Assembly (NCBI RefSeq): GCF_015356115.1
Contig: NZ_CP063056.1
Coordinates: 1,550,001 to 1,614,000, forward strand
Direction of reading: 5' to 3'
Source of the DNA: Rodentibacter haemolyticus
Lineage (GTDB): Bacteria > Pseudomonadota > Gammaproteobacteria > Enterobacterales > Pasteurellaceae
DNA: 64,000 bases
The notes under the pieces were generated by a model. The model worked only from the letters and a program-made list of their open reading frames with translations. It made no database searches and was not told the DNA's origin. How positions within the stretch are numbered: position 1 is the stretch's first letter; each line of letters starts with the position of its first letter. The position numbers were made by a program, and so were the translations under genes. This document shows, one piece after another, positions 37,992 through 46,663 of this stretch.

Positions 37992-40259
37992 ATGATCAAA
38001 TTTAGTACGTTTGTGCAAACTGCAACAAATAAAACACTTGGAGAATTAAGCGATCAGGATATTTACGTACAACTATTAAACTACGTAAAAACAATTTCTG
38101 AAAGTAAACCGAAAAATAGCGGAAAACGTAAAGTTTATTATATTTCTGCTGAATTTCTCATTGGTAAATTATTATCTAATAATTTAATTAATCTTGGTGT
38201 ATATCAGGATATTAAAATTGAGCTGGCTAATGCAGGAAAATCATTAAGCCATATTGAAGATATTGAGCCGGAACCCTCTCTAGGTAATGGTGGGTTAGGT
38301 CGTTTAGCTTCTTGTTTTATTGATTCCATGTCAACCCTTGGTTTAAATGCGGAAGGGGTAGGATTAAACTACCATTGCGGTTTATTTAAACAAGTATTCA
38401 GACATAACGAACAACAAACCGAACCGAATTATTGGATAGAAAAAAATTCTTGGTTAATTCCAACAGAAATTAGCTATGAAGTTCCATTTAAAAACTTCAC
38501 ACTAAAGTCTAAATTAGATCGTATTGATATATTGGGTTATCAAAAAGAAACTAAAAATTATCTTAATCTATTTGATATTCAATCAATTAATCATAATTTG
38601 ATTAAAGAAGGTATTGAATTTGATAAAACCAAGATTCAAGAAAATTTAACACTATTCCTTTATCCTGATGATTCTGATAAAAGCGGAGAACTATTACGTA
38701 TCTATCAGCAGTATTTTATGGTATCGAATGCCGCACAGTTATTAATTGATGAAGCGATTGAACGAGGTAGTAATCTACACGATCTAGCAGATTATGCTTA
38801 TGTGCAGATTAATGATACCCATCCTTCTATGGTGATTCCTGAGTTGATCCGCTTATTAACGGAAAAACATCAAATTGAATTTACTGAAGCCGTTAATATC
38901 GTACGTAATATGGTCGGTTATACCAACCATACTATTCTTGCTGAAGCCCTAGAAAAATGGCCTTTAGCTTATTTAGATGAAGTTATCCCTCATTTAGTAG
39001 TTATTATCAAAAAACTAGACGAATTAGTATGTACTGAATATACGGATCCTAAATTACAAATTATTGATAGCGAAAATCGTGTTCATATGGCTCATATGGA
39101 TATTCATTTTTCAAATTCTGTAAATGGTGTTGCTGCACTACATACGGAAATCTTAAAAAACTCGGAACTTAAAGACTTTTATAAGATTTACCCTAATAAG
39201 TTTAACAATAAAACAAATGGCATTACTTTTCGCCGCTGGTTAGAGTTTTCTAATCAAGAATTGGCTGCTTATATTAAACAGCTTATTGGTGATAGCTATT
39301 TACAAGACGCAACACAATTAGAAAAACTACTTGAATTTAAAGATGATAAGAATGTACATAAAAACTTATCGGAAATTAAGTTAAAAAATAAACTGGCATT
39401 AAAAACGTACCTTAAAGAAAATAAAGGTATTGAATTAGATGAGAATTCTATTATTGATACGCAAATAAAACGTTTTCACGAATATAAACGCCAGCAAATG
39501 AATGCACTTTATGTGATTCATAAATACCTTGAAATTAAAGCAGGTAAGTTACCGAAACGTAAGATTACTATCGTTTTTGGTGGAAAAGCGGCACCAGCTT
39601 ATATCATCGCACAAGATATTATTCATTTAATTCTTTGTTTATCTGAGTTGATTAATAATGATCCTGAAATAAACAAGTATTTGAATGTTCATTTAGTGGA
39701 AAACTACAATGTGAGCGTTGCAGAGAAATTAATTCCTGCAACAGATATTTCAGAGCAAATTTCCCTTGCTTCAAAAGAAGCCTCTGGCACAGGTAATATG
39801 AAATTTATGCTCAACGGTGCGCTCACCTTAGGCACGATGGATGGCGCGAATGTTGAAATTGCCGAGTTAGCCGGCTCAGAAAATATTTACACTTTTGGTA
39901 AAGATTCACAAAGTATCATTAAACTTTATGAAACTGCCGGCTATGTTTCAAAGGATTATTATGAAAGCGATAAAAATATCAAACGTGCGGTAGATTTCAT
40001 TCTTAATCCAAAACTGGTCAAACTAGGCAATTTAACGCGTTTAGAGCGTCTTTATAATGAATTATTGAGTAAAGACTGGTTTATGACCTTAATTGACTTT
40101 GATGCTTATGTTGCAGCAAAAGAAAAAATTTTTGCGGATTATGAAGATCAAGACAGCTGGAATAAAAAAGTTATTCAGAATATTGCGAAAGCAGGATTCT
40201 TTTCCTCAGATCGCACCATCGCACAGTATAACGCCGATATTTGGCATTGCGAGCGTTAA
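37992..40259 (+). CDS. glgP: Maltodextrin/glycogen phosphorylase
   Basis: A GT35 alpha-glucan phosphorylase that releases glucose 1-phosphate from maltodextrin chains. 755 residues, with EPSLGNGGLGRLASCFIDSM, AYVQINDTHPSMVIPELIR and the pyridoxal-phosphate region EASGTGNMKFMLNGALTLGT containing the cofactor lysine. It is shorter than enteric GlgP or MalP (about 800-815) and in wording resembles Firmicutes enzymes. The gene is more AT-rich than its neighbours and has no USS. It may be maltodextrin-specific (MalP), given the operon; I keep the neutral symbol. Confidence 0.93.
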   Translation: MIKFSTFVQTATNKTLGELSDQDIYVQLLNYVKTISESKPKNSGKRKVYYISAEFLIGKLLSNNLINLGVYQDIKIELANAGKSLSHIEDIEPEPSLGNGGLGRLASCFIDSMSTLGLNAEGVGLNYHCGLFKQVFRHNEQQTEPNYWIEKNSWLIPTEISYEVPFKNFTLKSKLDRIDILGYQKETKNYLNLFDIQSINHNLIKEGIEFDKTKIQENLTLFLYPDDSDKSGELLRIYQQYFMVSNAAQLLIDEAIERGSNLHDLADYAYVQINDTHPSMVIPELIRLLTEKHQIEFTEAVNIVRNMVGYTNHTILAEALEKWPLAYLDEVIPHLVVIIKKLDELVCTEYTDPKLQIIDSENRVHMAHMDIHFSNSVNGVAALHTEILKNSELKDFYKIYPNKFNNKTNGITFRRWLEFSNQELAAYIKQLIGDSYLQDATQLEKLLEFKDDKNVHKNLSEIKLKNKLALKTYLKENKGIELDENSIIDTQIKRFHEYKRQQMNALYVIHKYLEIKAGKLPKRKITIVFGGKAAPAYIIAQDIIHLILCLSELINNDPEINKYLNVHLVENYNVSVAEKLIPATDISEQISLASKEASGTGNMKFMLNGALTLGTMDGANVEIAELAGSENIYTFGKDSQSIIKLYETAGYVSKDYYESDKNIKRAVDFILNPKLVKLGNLTRLERLYNELLSKDWFMTLIDFDAYVAAKEKIFADYEDQDSWNKKVIQNIAKAGFFSSDRTIAQYNADIWHCER

Positions 40260-40268
40260 GAGAAGAAG

Positions 40269-41060
40269 ATGAAACTACTTACCCTAAATGTACATGCTTG
40301 GTTAGAAGATAACCAAGCAGAAAAAATAGCGATAGTTGCTCAAACGATTGTGGAAAAAGGCTATGACGTTATCGCCTTGCAAGAAGTCAATCAACTGATC
40401 TCTGCTCCTACAATTTCACAAGCTTTAAAGGAGGATAATTATGGCGTGATGTTATTGCGTCAGGTTAATCAGCTAGTTGAACGAAAATATTCGTTATTTT
40501 GGAGTAATTCGCATATCGGCTACGATAAATATGATGAAGGTATTGCATTTTTAACCCATTTACCGGTTTATGAAGTCGATCCTTTTTATTGTAGCCAACA
40601 TCAGCAACCGGATTCTATTCTTTCCCGTAAAATTTTGGGATTAACCTTAGAATATCAGGGGCAACTTGTGGATTGTTATTCCTGCCATATCAATTTGCCT
40701 AACGCTCAAGGCGAAAATCAGCTCGACAATATTCGAACTATTGTTGAGCGTAGTCAAAGTAGCAATCTAAAAATTCTAATGGGTGATTTTAATACCGATG
40801 CGATAACCGATCCTCAATCCTATCAAAATATCAAAGCTTTAGGCTTGTTTGATAGCTATGAAATGGCGGTACAAAAAGATACGGGGATTACGGTAGAAAA
40901 AGCCATTGATGGTTGGCGCAATCACAGCGAAGAAAAACGGTTGGATTATATTTTTTTAAATCAAGCCAAAAGGGTTTTATCTAGTCAGGTCATTTTTAAT
41001 GGCAAAAATAAACCTGTTGTTTCCGATCATTTTGGTTTGGAAGTGGAGCTCATATTGTAG
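40269..41060 (+). CDS. EEP-superfamily phosphatase, probable maltose 6'-phosphate phosphatase (MapP-like)
   Basis: A 263-residue endonuclease/exonuclease/phosphatase-fold protein: LTLNVHAW, IALQEVNQ (metal Glu), SCHINLP, LMGDFNTDA and SDHFGLEVEL are the five hallmark motifs. No signal peptide is evident. It lies between glgP and a maltose-type PTS permease. In Enterococcus the same fold in the same context (MapP) dephosphorylates maltose 6'-phosphate, giving maltose. That role would link PTS uptake to MalQ here. The fold is certain; the substrate is inferred from context. Confidence 0.72.
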   Translation: MKLLTLNVHAWLEDNQAEKIAIVAQTIVEKGYDVIALQEVNQLISAPTISQALKEDNYGVMLLRQVNQLVERKYSLFWSNSHIGYDKYDEGIAFLTHLPVYEVDPFYCSQHQQPDSILSRKILGLTLEYQGQLVDCYSCHINLPNAQGENQLDNIRTIVERSQSSNLKILMGDFNTDAITDPQSYQNIKALGLFDSYEMAVQKDTGITVEKAIDGWRNHSEEKRLDYIFLNQAKRVLSSQVIFNGKNKPVVSDHFGLEVELIL

Positions 41061-41070
41061 GAGAATAAAA

Positions 41071-42735
41071 ATGAAAAAATTGCTTAGTTTCGAATTCTGG
41101 CAAAAATTCGGCAAGTGCCTTATGGTGGTGATAGCGGTAATGCCGGCGGCAGGTTTGATGGTAAGTATCGGTAACTCATTGCCTTTACTTAGCGATGCAG
41201 AATGGCTAGCCCGTGTTGGTAATATTATCGCACAAATCGGTTGGGGAATTATCGGCAACCTTCATTTATTGTTTGCCCTCGCCATTGGTGGGAGTTGGGC
41301 AAATGAACGTGCAGGTGGTGCATTTGCCGCAGGTCTTGCTTTTATTTTAATTAACTTAATCACCGGACATTTTTTCGGTGTAAAAATTGAAATGCTCAAT
41401 GATCCGAATGCTCATGTCAGCACAGTGTTTGCAGGCGATATTCCGGTAGCGAACTATTTTGTCAATATATTGGGACAACCCGCATTAAATATGGGCGTAT
41501 TCGTTGGAATTATTGCCGGTTTCGTTGGCGCAACAACCTTTAATCGTTACTATAATTTCCGTAAATTACCTGAAATTCTCACCTTTTTTAACGGTAAACG
41601 CTTTGTACCTTTTGTGGTGATTTACCGCTCCGTATTGGTGGCAATACTTTTGGCATTATTCTGGCCATTAGTACAGACTGGAATCAATCATTTTGGTCAA
41701 TGGATCGCTAACTCGCAAAACTCCGCACCAATTTTAGCGCCTTTTATTTATGGAACCTTAGAACGTCTATTACTCCCTTTCGGATTACATCATATGCTCA
41801 CCATACCAATGAATTACACTTCGTTAGGCGGTACATATGAATTTTTAACCGGTGCACAAAAAGGGGTACAAGTATTCGGACAAGATCCGTTATGGTTGGC
41901 TTGGATCTCCGATTTAATCAATCTAAAAGATGCCGGTCAATTCGCACAATATAATGATTTACTCTCAACGATTACTCCTGCACGCTTCAAAGTAGGACAA
42001 ATGATCGGTTCTAGCGGTATTTTAATGGGGATTACCTTGGCAATGTATGTGAATGTCGATCCTGATAAGAAAAAAATCTACAAAGGTATTTTCCTTTCCT
42101 CAGCGCTTGCCGTCTTTTTAACCGGAGTAACCGAACCTATCGAGTATATGTTTATGTTCGTTGCGATGCCACTTTATATTGTCTATGCTTTAGTACAAGG
42201 AAGTGCCTTTGCAATGGCGGATATCGTAAATCTACGTATGCATTCGTTCGGTAATATCGAATTTTTAACCCGTACACCAATGGCGATTAAAGCGGGAATC
42301 GGTATGGATGTTATCAACTTTATCTGGGTGTCCGTTCTTTTTGCCGTAGCGATGTTCTTTATTGCGAATTTTATGATTAAAAAATTCAATTTAGCAACCG
42401 CGGGACGCAACGGCAACTACGATGCAAAAAATTCTGAAGAAACGGTTGACAACGAAACAAAAGTTGCGAATGCCAGCGCACAGGTTGTGCAGATCGTCAA
42501 CCTACTCGGCGGACGTAATAACATCGTTGATGTTGATGCTTGTATGACACGTTTACGTATTACCGTACACAATGCGGATTTAGTGGGCGATGAAGCAAGC
42601 TGGAAACAAGCGGGTGCAATGGGCTTTATTGTCAAAGGCACCGGTATTCAGGCAATTTATGGTCCGAAGGCCGATGTACTGAAATCGGATATTCAAGATC
42701 TGCTAAGATCAGGAGTTGAAATTCCTAAAATTTAA
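41071..42735 (+). CDS. PTS glucose/maltose-family IICB permease (MalT/MalX-like)
   Basis: Membrane permease that imports and phosphorylates a sugar. 554 residues: the IIC domain (about 1-410) starts FEFWQKFGKCLMVVIAVMPAAGL and has around ten membrane segments with GVTEPIEYMFMF; after a linker comes the IIB domain (about 470-554) with the phospho-acceptor Cys491 in VDACMTRLRI. No IIA is attached or nearby, so EIIA-Glc presumably supplies phosphate. ATG 41071 follows TAGGAGAAT. Last gene of the operon. Specificity for maltose is inferred from its neighbours. Confidence 0.9.
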   Translation: MKKLLSFEFWQKFGKCLMVVIAVMPAAGLMVSIGNSLPLLSDAEWLARVGNIIAQIGWGIIGNLHLLFALAIGGSWANERAGGAFAAGLAFILINLITGHFFGVKIEMLNDPNAHVSTVFAGDIPVANYFVNILGQPALNMGVFVGIIAGFVGATTFNRYYNFRKLPEILTFFNGKRFVPFVVIYRSVLVAILLALFWPLVQTGINHFGQWIANSQNSAPILAPFIYGTLERLLLPFGLHHMLTIPMNYTSLGGTYEFLTGAQKGVQVFGQDPLWLAWISDLINLKDAGQFAQYNDLLSTITPARFKVGQMIGSSGILMGITLAMYVNVDPDKKKIYKGIFLSSALAVFLTGVTEPIEYMFMFVAMPLYIVYALVQGSAFAMADIVNLRMHSFGNIEFLTRTPMAIKAGIGMDVINFIWVSVLFAVAMFFIANFMIKKFNLATAGRNGNYDAKNSEETVDNETKVANASAQVVQIVNLLGGRNNIVDVDACMTRLRITVHNADLVGDEASWKQAGAMGFIVKGTGIQAIYGPKADVLKSDIQDLLRSGVEIPKI

Positions 42736-42756
42736 TCTCCCCATTTGGTGGCTAAC

Positions 42757-42788
42757 AAAAGTGCGGTCAATTTTAACCGCACTTTTTT
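42757..42788 (+). terminator. Terminator of the maltose operon, built from an inverted USS pair
   Basis: AAAAGTGCGGT (42757-42767) and ACCGCACTTTT (42776-42786) form an 11-bp stem with an 8-base loop and a T run. Two USS copies in opposite orientation double as the hairpin. Confidence 0.9.
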
Positions 42789-42805
42789 CGTTTTCAGAAA
42801 AATAT

Positions 42806-42834
42806 CAATATTGTGTAGTCGCTACACAATATTG
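42806..42834 (-). terminator. Terminator of gor (perfect 13-bp palindrome)
   Basis: Arms CAATATTGTGTAG (42806-42818) and CTACACAATATTG (42822-42834) match perfectly around TCG. On the minus strand it begins 7 bases after the gor stop and is followed by ATATTTTTC. Confidence 0.75.
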
Positions 42835-42841
42835 AAAAAGA

Positions 42842-44215
42842 TTAACGCATTGTGACAAATTCCTCAGAGCCTGTCGGGTGAATGGCTACGGTATTATCAA
42901 AGTCTGCTTTAGTTGCCCCCATTTTAATAGCAACGGCAAAACCTTGAATCATTTCATCCACACCAAAACCAATACCGTGCAGACCGACAATTTTTTCATC
43001 TTTACCCGCACAGACTAATTTCATACGACAAGGTTGACGATGCTGAGTTACCGCCGTGTACATTGCGGTGAAGGAAGATTTATACACTTTCACATTTTCT
43101 TCACCATATTGTTCAATCGCTTGTGGCTCGGTTAGACCCACCGTACCAATCGGTGGATGGCTAAATACAACTGTCGGCACAAGGTTATAGTCTAAATGTT
43201 CATTCGGCTTGTTGTTAAATAAACGTTCAGATAAACGACGACCTGCCGCCACCGCCACCGGCGTTAACTCAATACCGCCTTCAGTAATATCGCCCACGGC
43301 ATAAATGCCTTTTACGTTCGTATTTTGATATTTATCAACCTTGATATACCCGCGTTCGTTCGTTTCTACACCCACATTTTCTAAACCAATCTTATCGGTT
43401 GCCGGCTCACGACCTGCTGCCCAAATAACACAATCTACGGTAATGCCGCGCTCGTGATCAAACTTAACGGTTAAAGAACCATCTTCATTTTTAATGATTT
43501 CTTCTACGGTAGTATGCTTATGCAAAGTGATTCCGTCTTGTTCCAGCACCTCAAGCAAGGTATCGACAATCATCGGATCTTGATTACGCATTGGCGCATG
43601 ACGGCGCACAACCAAATGTGTATCGGAACCTAGGCTATTTAACACTCCGGCAAGTTCTACGGCGATATAGCCGGCACCAACGATTGCTACGCGTTTCGGC
43701 ACTTCCGTTAATGCAAAGAATCCGTCGGAATCAATGCCATATTCTTGTCCCTTAATTGAATGAGGACGGAACGGACGACCACCGGTTGCAATTAAAATAT
43801 GATCCGCAGTAACCCGCTCCGTTGAACCGTCAGTAAAGGTTACTTCAATAGTGTGAGCATCAACAAACTTACCAAAACCATTAATCACATCAATGTTATT
43901 TTTACCAAGCACGTTATTATAAGAGGTGTGAATACGACTGATATAATCCTGACGACTTTTAACAAGTCTTTCAAAATCAAATTTTTTTACATCGACATCA
44001 AAACCATAATCCGGTGCATAGTGATTAATCGCTTCGGCGATTTGCGCACTATAGAACATCACTTTTTTCGGCACACAACCTACGTTCACACAAGTTCCGC
44101 CTAAATATTTCGCTTCAATAATCGCACATTTTTTACCATAGTTTGCCGCACGATTGATAGAAGCAATACCGCCACTACCGCCGCCAATAGCAATGTAATC
44201 ATAATGTTTAGTCAT
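42842..44215 (-). CDS. gor: Glutathione-disulfide reductase
   Basis: Gor reduces oxidised glutathione with NADPH and FAD. 457 residues: FAD motif GGGSGGIASINRAA, redox disulfide GGTCVNVGCVPKK (Cys42, Cys47), NADPH-binding VGAGYIAVELAGVLNSLG with the basic VVRRHAP that selects NADPH, and the active-site histidine in VAIHPTGSEEFVTMR. The sequence follows the Escherichia coli enzyme closely, which separates it from mercuric or lipoamide relatives. Single-gene unit. Confidence 0.97.
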   Translation of the reverse strand: MTKHYDYIAIGGGSGGIASINRAANYGKKCAIIEAKYLGGTCVNVGCVPKKVMFYSAQIAEAINHYAPDYGFDVDVKKFDFERLVKSRQDYISRIHTSYNNVLGKNNIDVINGFGKFVDAHTIEVTFTDGSTERVTADHILIATGGRPFRPHSIKGQEYGIDSDGFFALTEVPKRVAIVGAGYIAVELAGVLNSLGSDTHLVVRRHAPMRNQDPMIVDTLLEVLEQDGITLHKHTTVEEIIKNEDGSLTVKFDHERGITVDCVIWAAGREPATDKIGLENVGVETNERGYIKVDKYQNTNVKGIYAVGDITEGGIELTPVAVAAGRRLSERLFNNKPNEHLDYNLVPTVVFSHPPIGTVGLTEPQAIEQYGEENVKVYKSSFTAMYTAVTQHRQPCRMKLVCAGKDEKIVGLHGIGFGVDEMIQGFAVAIKMGATKADFDNTVAIHPTGSEEFVTMR

Positions 44216-44314
44216 AATTTGATCCTTTTTAAATACAAGAATTTTCTATATTCTGCCGAAAATCAATCAATAAAGCCATAGATTAATGTGATTGGAAATG
44301 TCTATATTGAAGAA

Positions 44315-44342
44315 AAAGTGCGGTCAAATTCGACCGCACTTT
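44315..44342 (-). terminator. Terminator of the TonB receptor gene, inverted USS pair
   Basis: AAAGTGCGGTC (44315-44325) / GACCGCACTTT (44332-44342), 11-bp stem, 6-base loop. On the minus strand it runs into TTTTTC, about 20 bases after the receptor stop. Confidence 0.85.
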
Positions 44343-44362
44343 AAACGCATAAGGAGAAATGA

Positions 44363-46459
44363 TTAGAAGGTGTAATTCACATTAAAGCGGAAATCACGAC
44401 CAGCTCCCGGTAAGCTGTTAGCTCCTGCCCGCTGGCTATGACTTTTATAACTCTTATTAAATGCGTTGTTGATGGCAAAATTAAGCGTTAAGTTTTCATT
44501 TGCATCCCAACTTGCATAGAAATCATTTACACCATAACCGGCTTGTTTAATCGCTTTGCTGCCTGAGCTGGAACCACGGCTCGGTGTTCCGGTTTCGCCT
44601 TCGACAAAGCGACCTCGCCAACCGATTTCAAGGGCGGGCGCTTCAAATTTATAGGACATAGCGGTTGTCCAAGTACGTCCCATCGCCACGGCAAGCACCG
44701 TATTATCCAATGTTGCGCCATTAAGTGCGGTCGTTTCCGGCTTACTTTCTGCCACTCCTAAGCGGAATTTGAAACCGCCTTGTTTATATGCCGCACCCAA
44801 TTCATAGCCTTGGTTACGAAGCAACGCGGAATTAACGATAGTATTATCTTTAAGCGCATGGGCATCTTTTACTTTTTGCCAGAAATAGCTACCGTTAAGC
44901 GAGATATTTTCATTTAAATCGTAGTTAAAACCGATTTCCGTGTTACGAGCTTTCTCTGCGCGTAGATTGTCTGCAACACTTCGTACCGTTCCACCGGCAA
45001 GCGCAACTTCATAAAAACGCGGGTTGCGACTTGCATAATTCAAATTAGTATTAAAACTTAAATGGTCCGTTACTTGCCAAATTAACCCGACACTTGGATT
45101 AAAATCATCATTGCTGACTTCTTTGCCATTATTGGCTTTAAATTTAAAGTGATCGTAGCGTAAACCCGTTGTTAACGTAATCGGTCCGAATCCCCAAATA
45201 CCTTCGGCATATAAACCGACATCTTCTTTCTTCTGATTATTCGTTACAGCACCGCTTAAGTTATTTGGCTTACCTTCTTGATGACGATAATTCACCCCGT
45301 ATTTCACCCAGTGATTTGCACCGATTTCAGAATCTAAATTAATGTTCACACCTTTTGTTATCACTTTAGCTTCTGAATTTGTGTCTGTTTCTTTACGTGA
45401 AATATTCTTTAAATAAGCATTAACTTTCGCTTCGGTAATAAAGCCCATTTTTTTACCCGTCCACTCGAGATTAGTTGTGTCTTGAGTGGTGATACGATAG
45501 CGAGGCGAATTGTTATCGGTATAAGGAACCGGATTGCCATTTTGATCAAGAACGTATCCTGTGTTCGGATCAACGGTATATCCTGCGTCACGCCATTTTT
45601 TATGTAATTCTCCCGAGCGCGGGTGATTTACGTTAAATGCATAAATTCCCGCTCTATTTTTTGATACCGTAGCCCAATCTTGTGAGAAATCAAATTCTTC
45701 ACGTAATCCGCGTGCTCCATGATAACGTTCTTGACGATGGCTTAAAACCAAGCGATGATCCTCATTAATATCCACACCGACTTTGGCAAGCAATCCGCGT
45801 TCACCAATAGCACTATTTTTTACGGTTTGAGAACCTTCTTTATTGCTATAACCTTTACCACCTTTGTAGTTTTCAATCGTTTTCCAGCTACCGCTTAATA
45901 AGGCATCAACGCTACCCGCTCTACCATAGACGGTCGCTCCCTGAGAATGCCCTTTATTACTGCTAACACCGGCATTAAGTTTAAAACCGAAATCTTGTCC
46001 TTCTTTTAATAAATCTTTGGCATCTACCGTTGTCGCCTCAATCGAACCACTGGTTGCACCAATCCCCGCACTGGCAGAACCTGCCCCCTTACGAATGTCA
46101 ATGCGTTTAATTAAGCTCGGATCAAATATAAATCGACTTTGGTGGTGGAATAACTGCGCATCGCTTGAGGTATTATCCACTTTAAAATCAATCTGATCTT
46201 GCCCCATTCCTCGAATAGTTACCCACTGTGAAGTGCCGCCATTTCCGCCGCCGAAGTTTACTGCCGGCTCGGCACTTAACACGCCGCGAAGATCCTCATT
46301 TGTCGATTTTTTCAAATCATCTAACGTCACCACGTTCGTTTTACTTTTTGCACCGGTATTTTCTGTTACCACATCAATAACACCAAGGGTCTCGACTGCT
46401 CCCACCGAAGTTGAAACTAAAACCGCTAAAGGGAGTAAAGCAAAGTTTGTCTTTTTCAT
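44363..46459 (-). CDS. TonB-dependent outer-membrane receptor, Fur-regulated, substrate unknown
   Basis: A 698-residue ligand-gated porin. The start at 46459 gives a Sec signal peptide (MKKTNFALLPLAVLVSTSVGA); the in-frame ATG at 46501 lies inside the Fur box. After it come a TonB-box-like LGVIDVV, the plug domain (about 45-150, with VTIRGMGQDQIDFKVDN and RIDIRKGAGSASAGIGATSG) and a 22-strand barrel ending in aromatic Phe (FRFNVNYTF). I see no FRAP/NPNL heme-receptor motif, so a siderophore-type substrate is as likely as heme. A Fur box directly upstream indicates iron control. Confidence 0.92.
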   Translation of the reverse strand: MKKTNFALLPLAVLVSTSVGAVETLGVIDVVTENTGAKSKTNVVTLDDLKKSTNEDLRGVLSAEPAVNFGGGNGGTSQWVTIRGMGQDQIDFKVDNTSSDAQLFHHQSRFIFDPSLIKRIDIRKGAGSASAGIGATSGSIEATTVDAKDLLKEGQDFGFKLNAGVSSNKGHSQGATVYGRAGSVDALLSGSWKTIENYKGGKGYSNKEGSQTVKNSAIGERGLLAKVGVDINEDHRLVLSHRQERYHGARGLREEFDFSQDWATVSKNRAGIYAFNVNHPRSGELHKKWRDAGYTVDPNTGYVLDQNGNPVPYTDNNSPRYRITTQDTTNLEWTGKKMGFITEAKVNAYLKNISRKETDTNSEAKVITKGVNINLDSEIGANHWVKYGVNYRHQEGKPNNLSGAVTNNQKKEDVGLYAEGIWGFGPITLTTGLRYDHFKFKANNGKEVSNDDFNPSVGLIWQVTDHLSFNTNLNYASRNPRFYEVALAGGTVRSVADNLRAEKARNTEIGFNYDLNENISLNGSYFWQKVKDAHALKDNTIVNSALLRNQGYELGAAYKQGGFKFRLGVAESKPETTALNGATLDNTVLAVAMGRTWTTAMSYKFEAPALEIGWRGRFVEGETGTPSRGSSSGSKAIKQAGYGVNDFYASWDANENLTLNFAINNAFNKSYKSHSQRAGANSLPGAGRDFRFNVNYTF

Positions 46460-46483
46460 AGATATTCTCTTAAGCATGTAAAA

Positions 46484-46502
46484 TATGATAACAATTATCA
46501 TT
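46484..46502. promoter_or_regulatory. Fur box of the TonB receptor gene
   Basis: TATGATAACAATTATCATT is a near-palindrome matching GATAATGATAATCATTATC in its core (TGATAA / TTATCA). It lies 25 bp upstream of the receptor start. Confidence 0.8.
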
Positions 46503-46616
46503 TATTTTCACATTTATTTCAAGCAATCTTATTTCTAAAAAATGAAAATATTGAAGAAAAAAATCCCGGCTTGCAATCTCGACAAATCTGCGTATCATTC
46601 CACACTTTGTTTTCAA

Positions 46617-46661
46617 CTCGGGTTCCCTCACCCCGAATTATTATTCAATCAAAAAGGTAAA
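46617..46661 (+). promoter_or_regulatory. Candidate preQ1-I riboswitch upstream of the queuosine-precursor transporter
   Basis: P1 stem TCGGG (46618-46622) / CCCGA (46632-46636) encloses the loop TTCCCTCAC, typical of preQ1-I type 2. An A-rich tail AAAAAGG (46651-46657) overlaps the Shine-Dalgarno; its GG can pair with CC of the loop to form the pseudoknot and block translation. The spacer between P1 and the tail (about 14 nt) is longer than usual. Confidence 0.6.
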
Positions 46662-46663
46662 AT

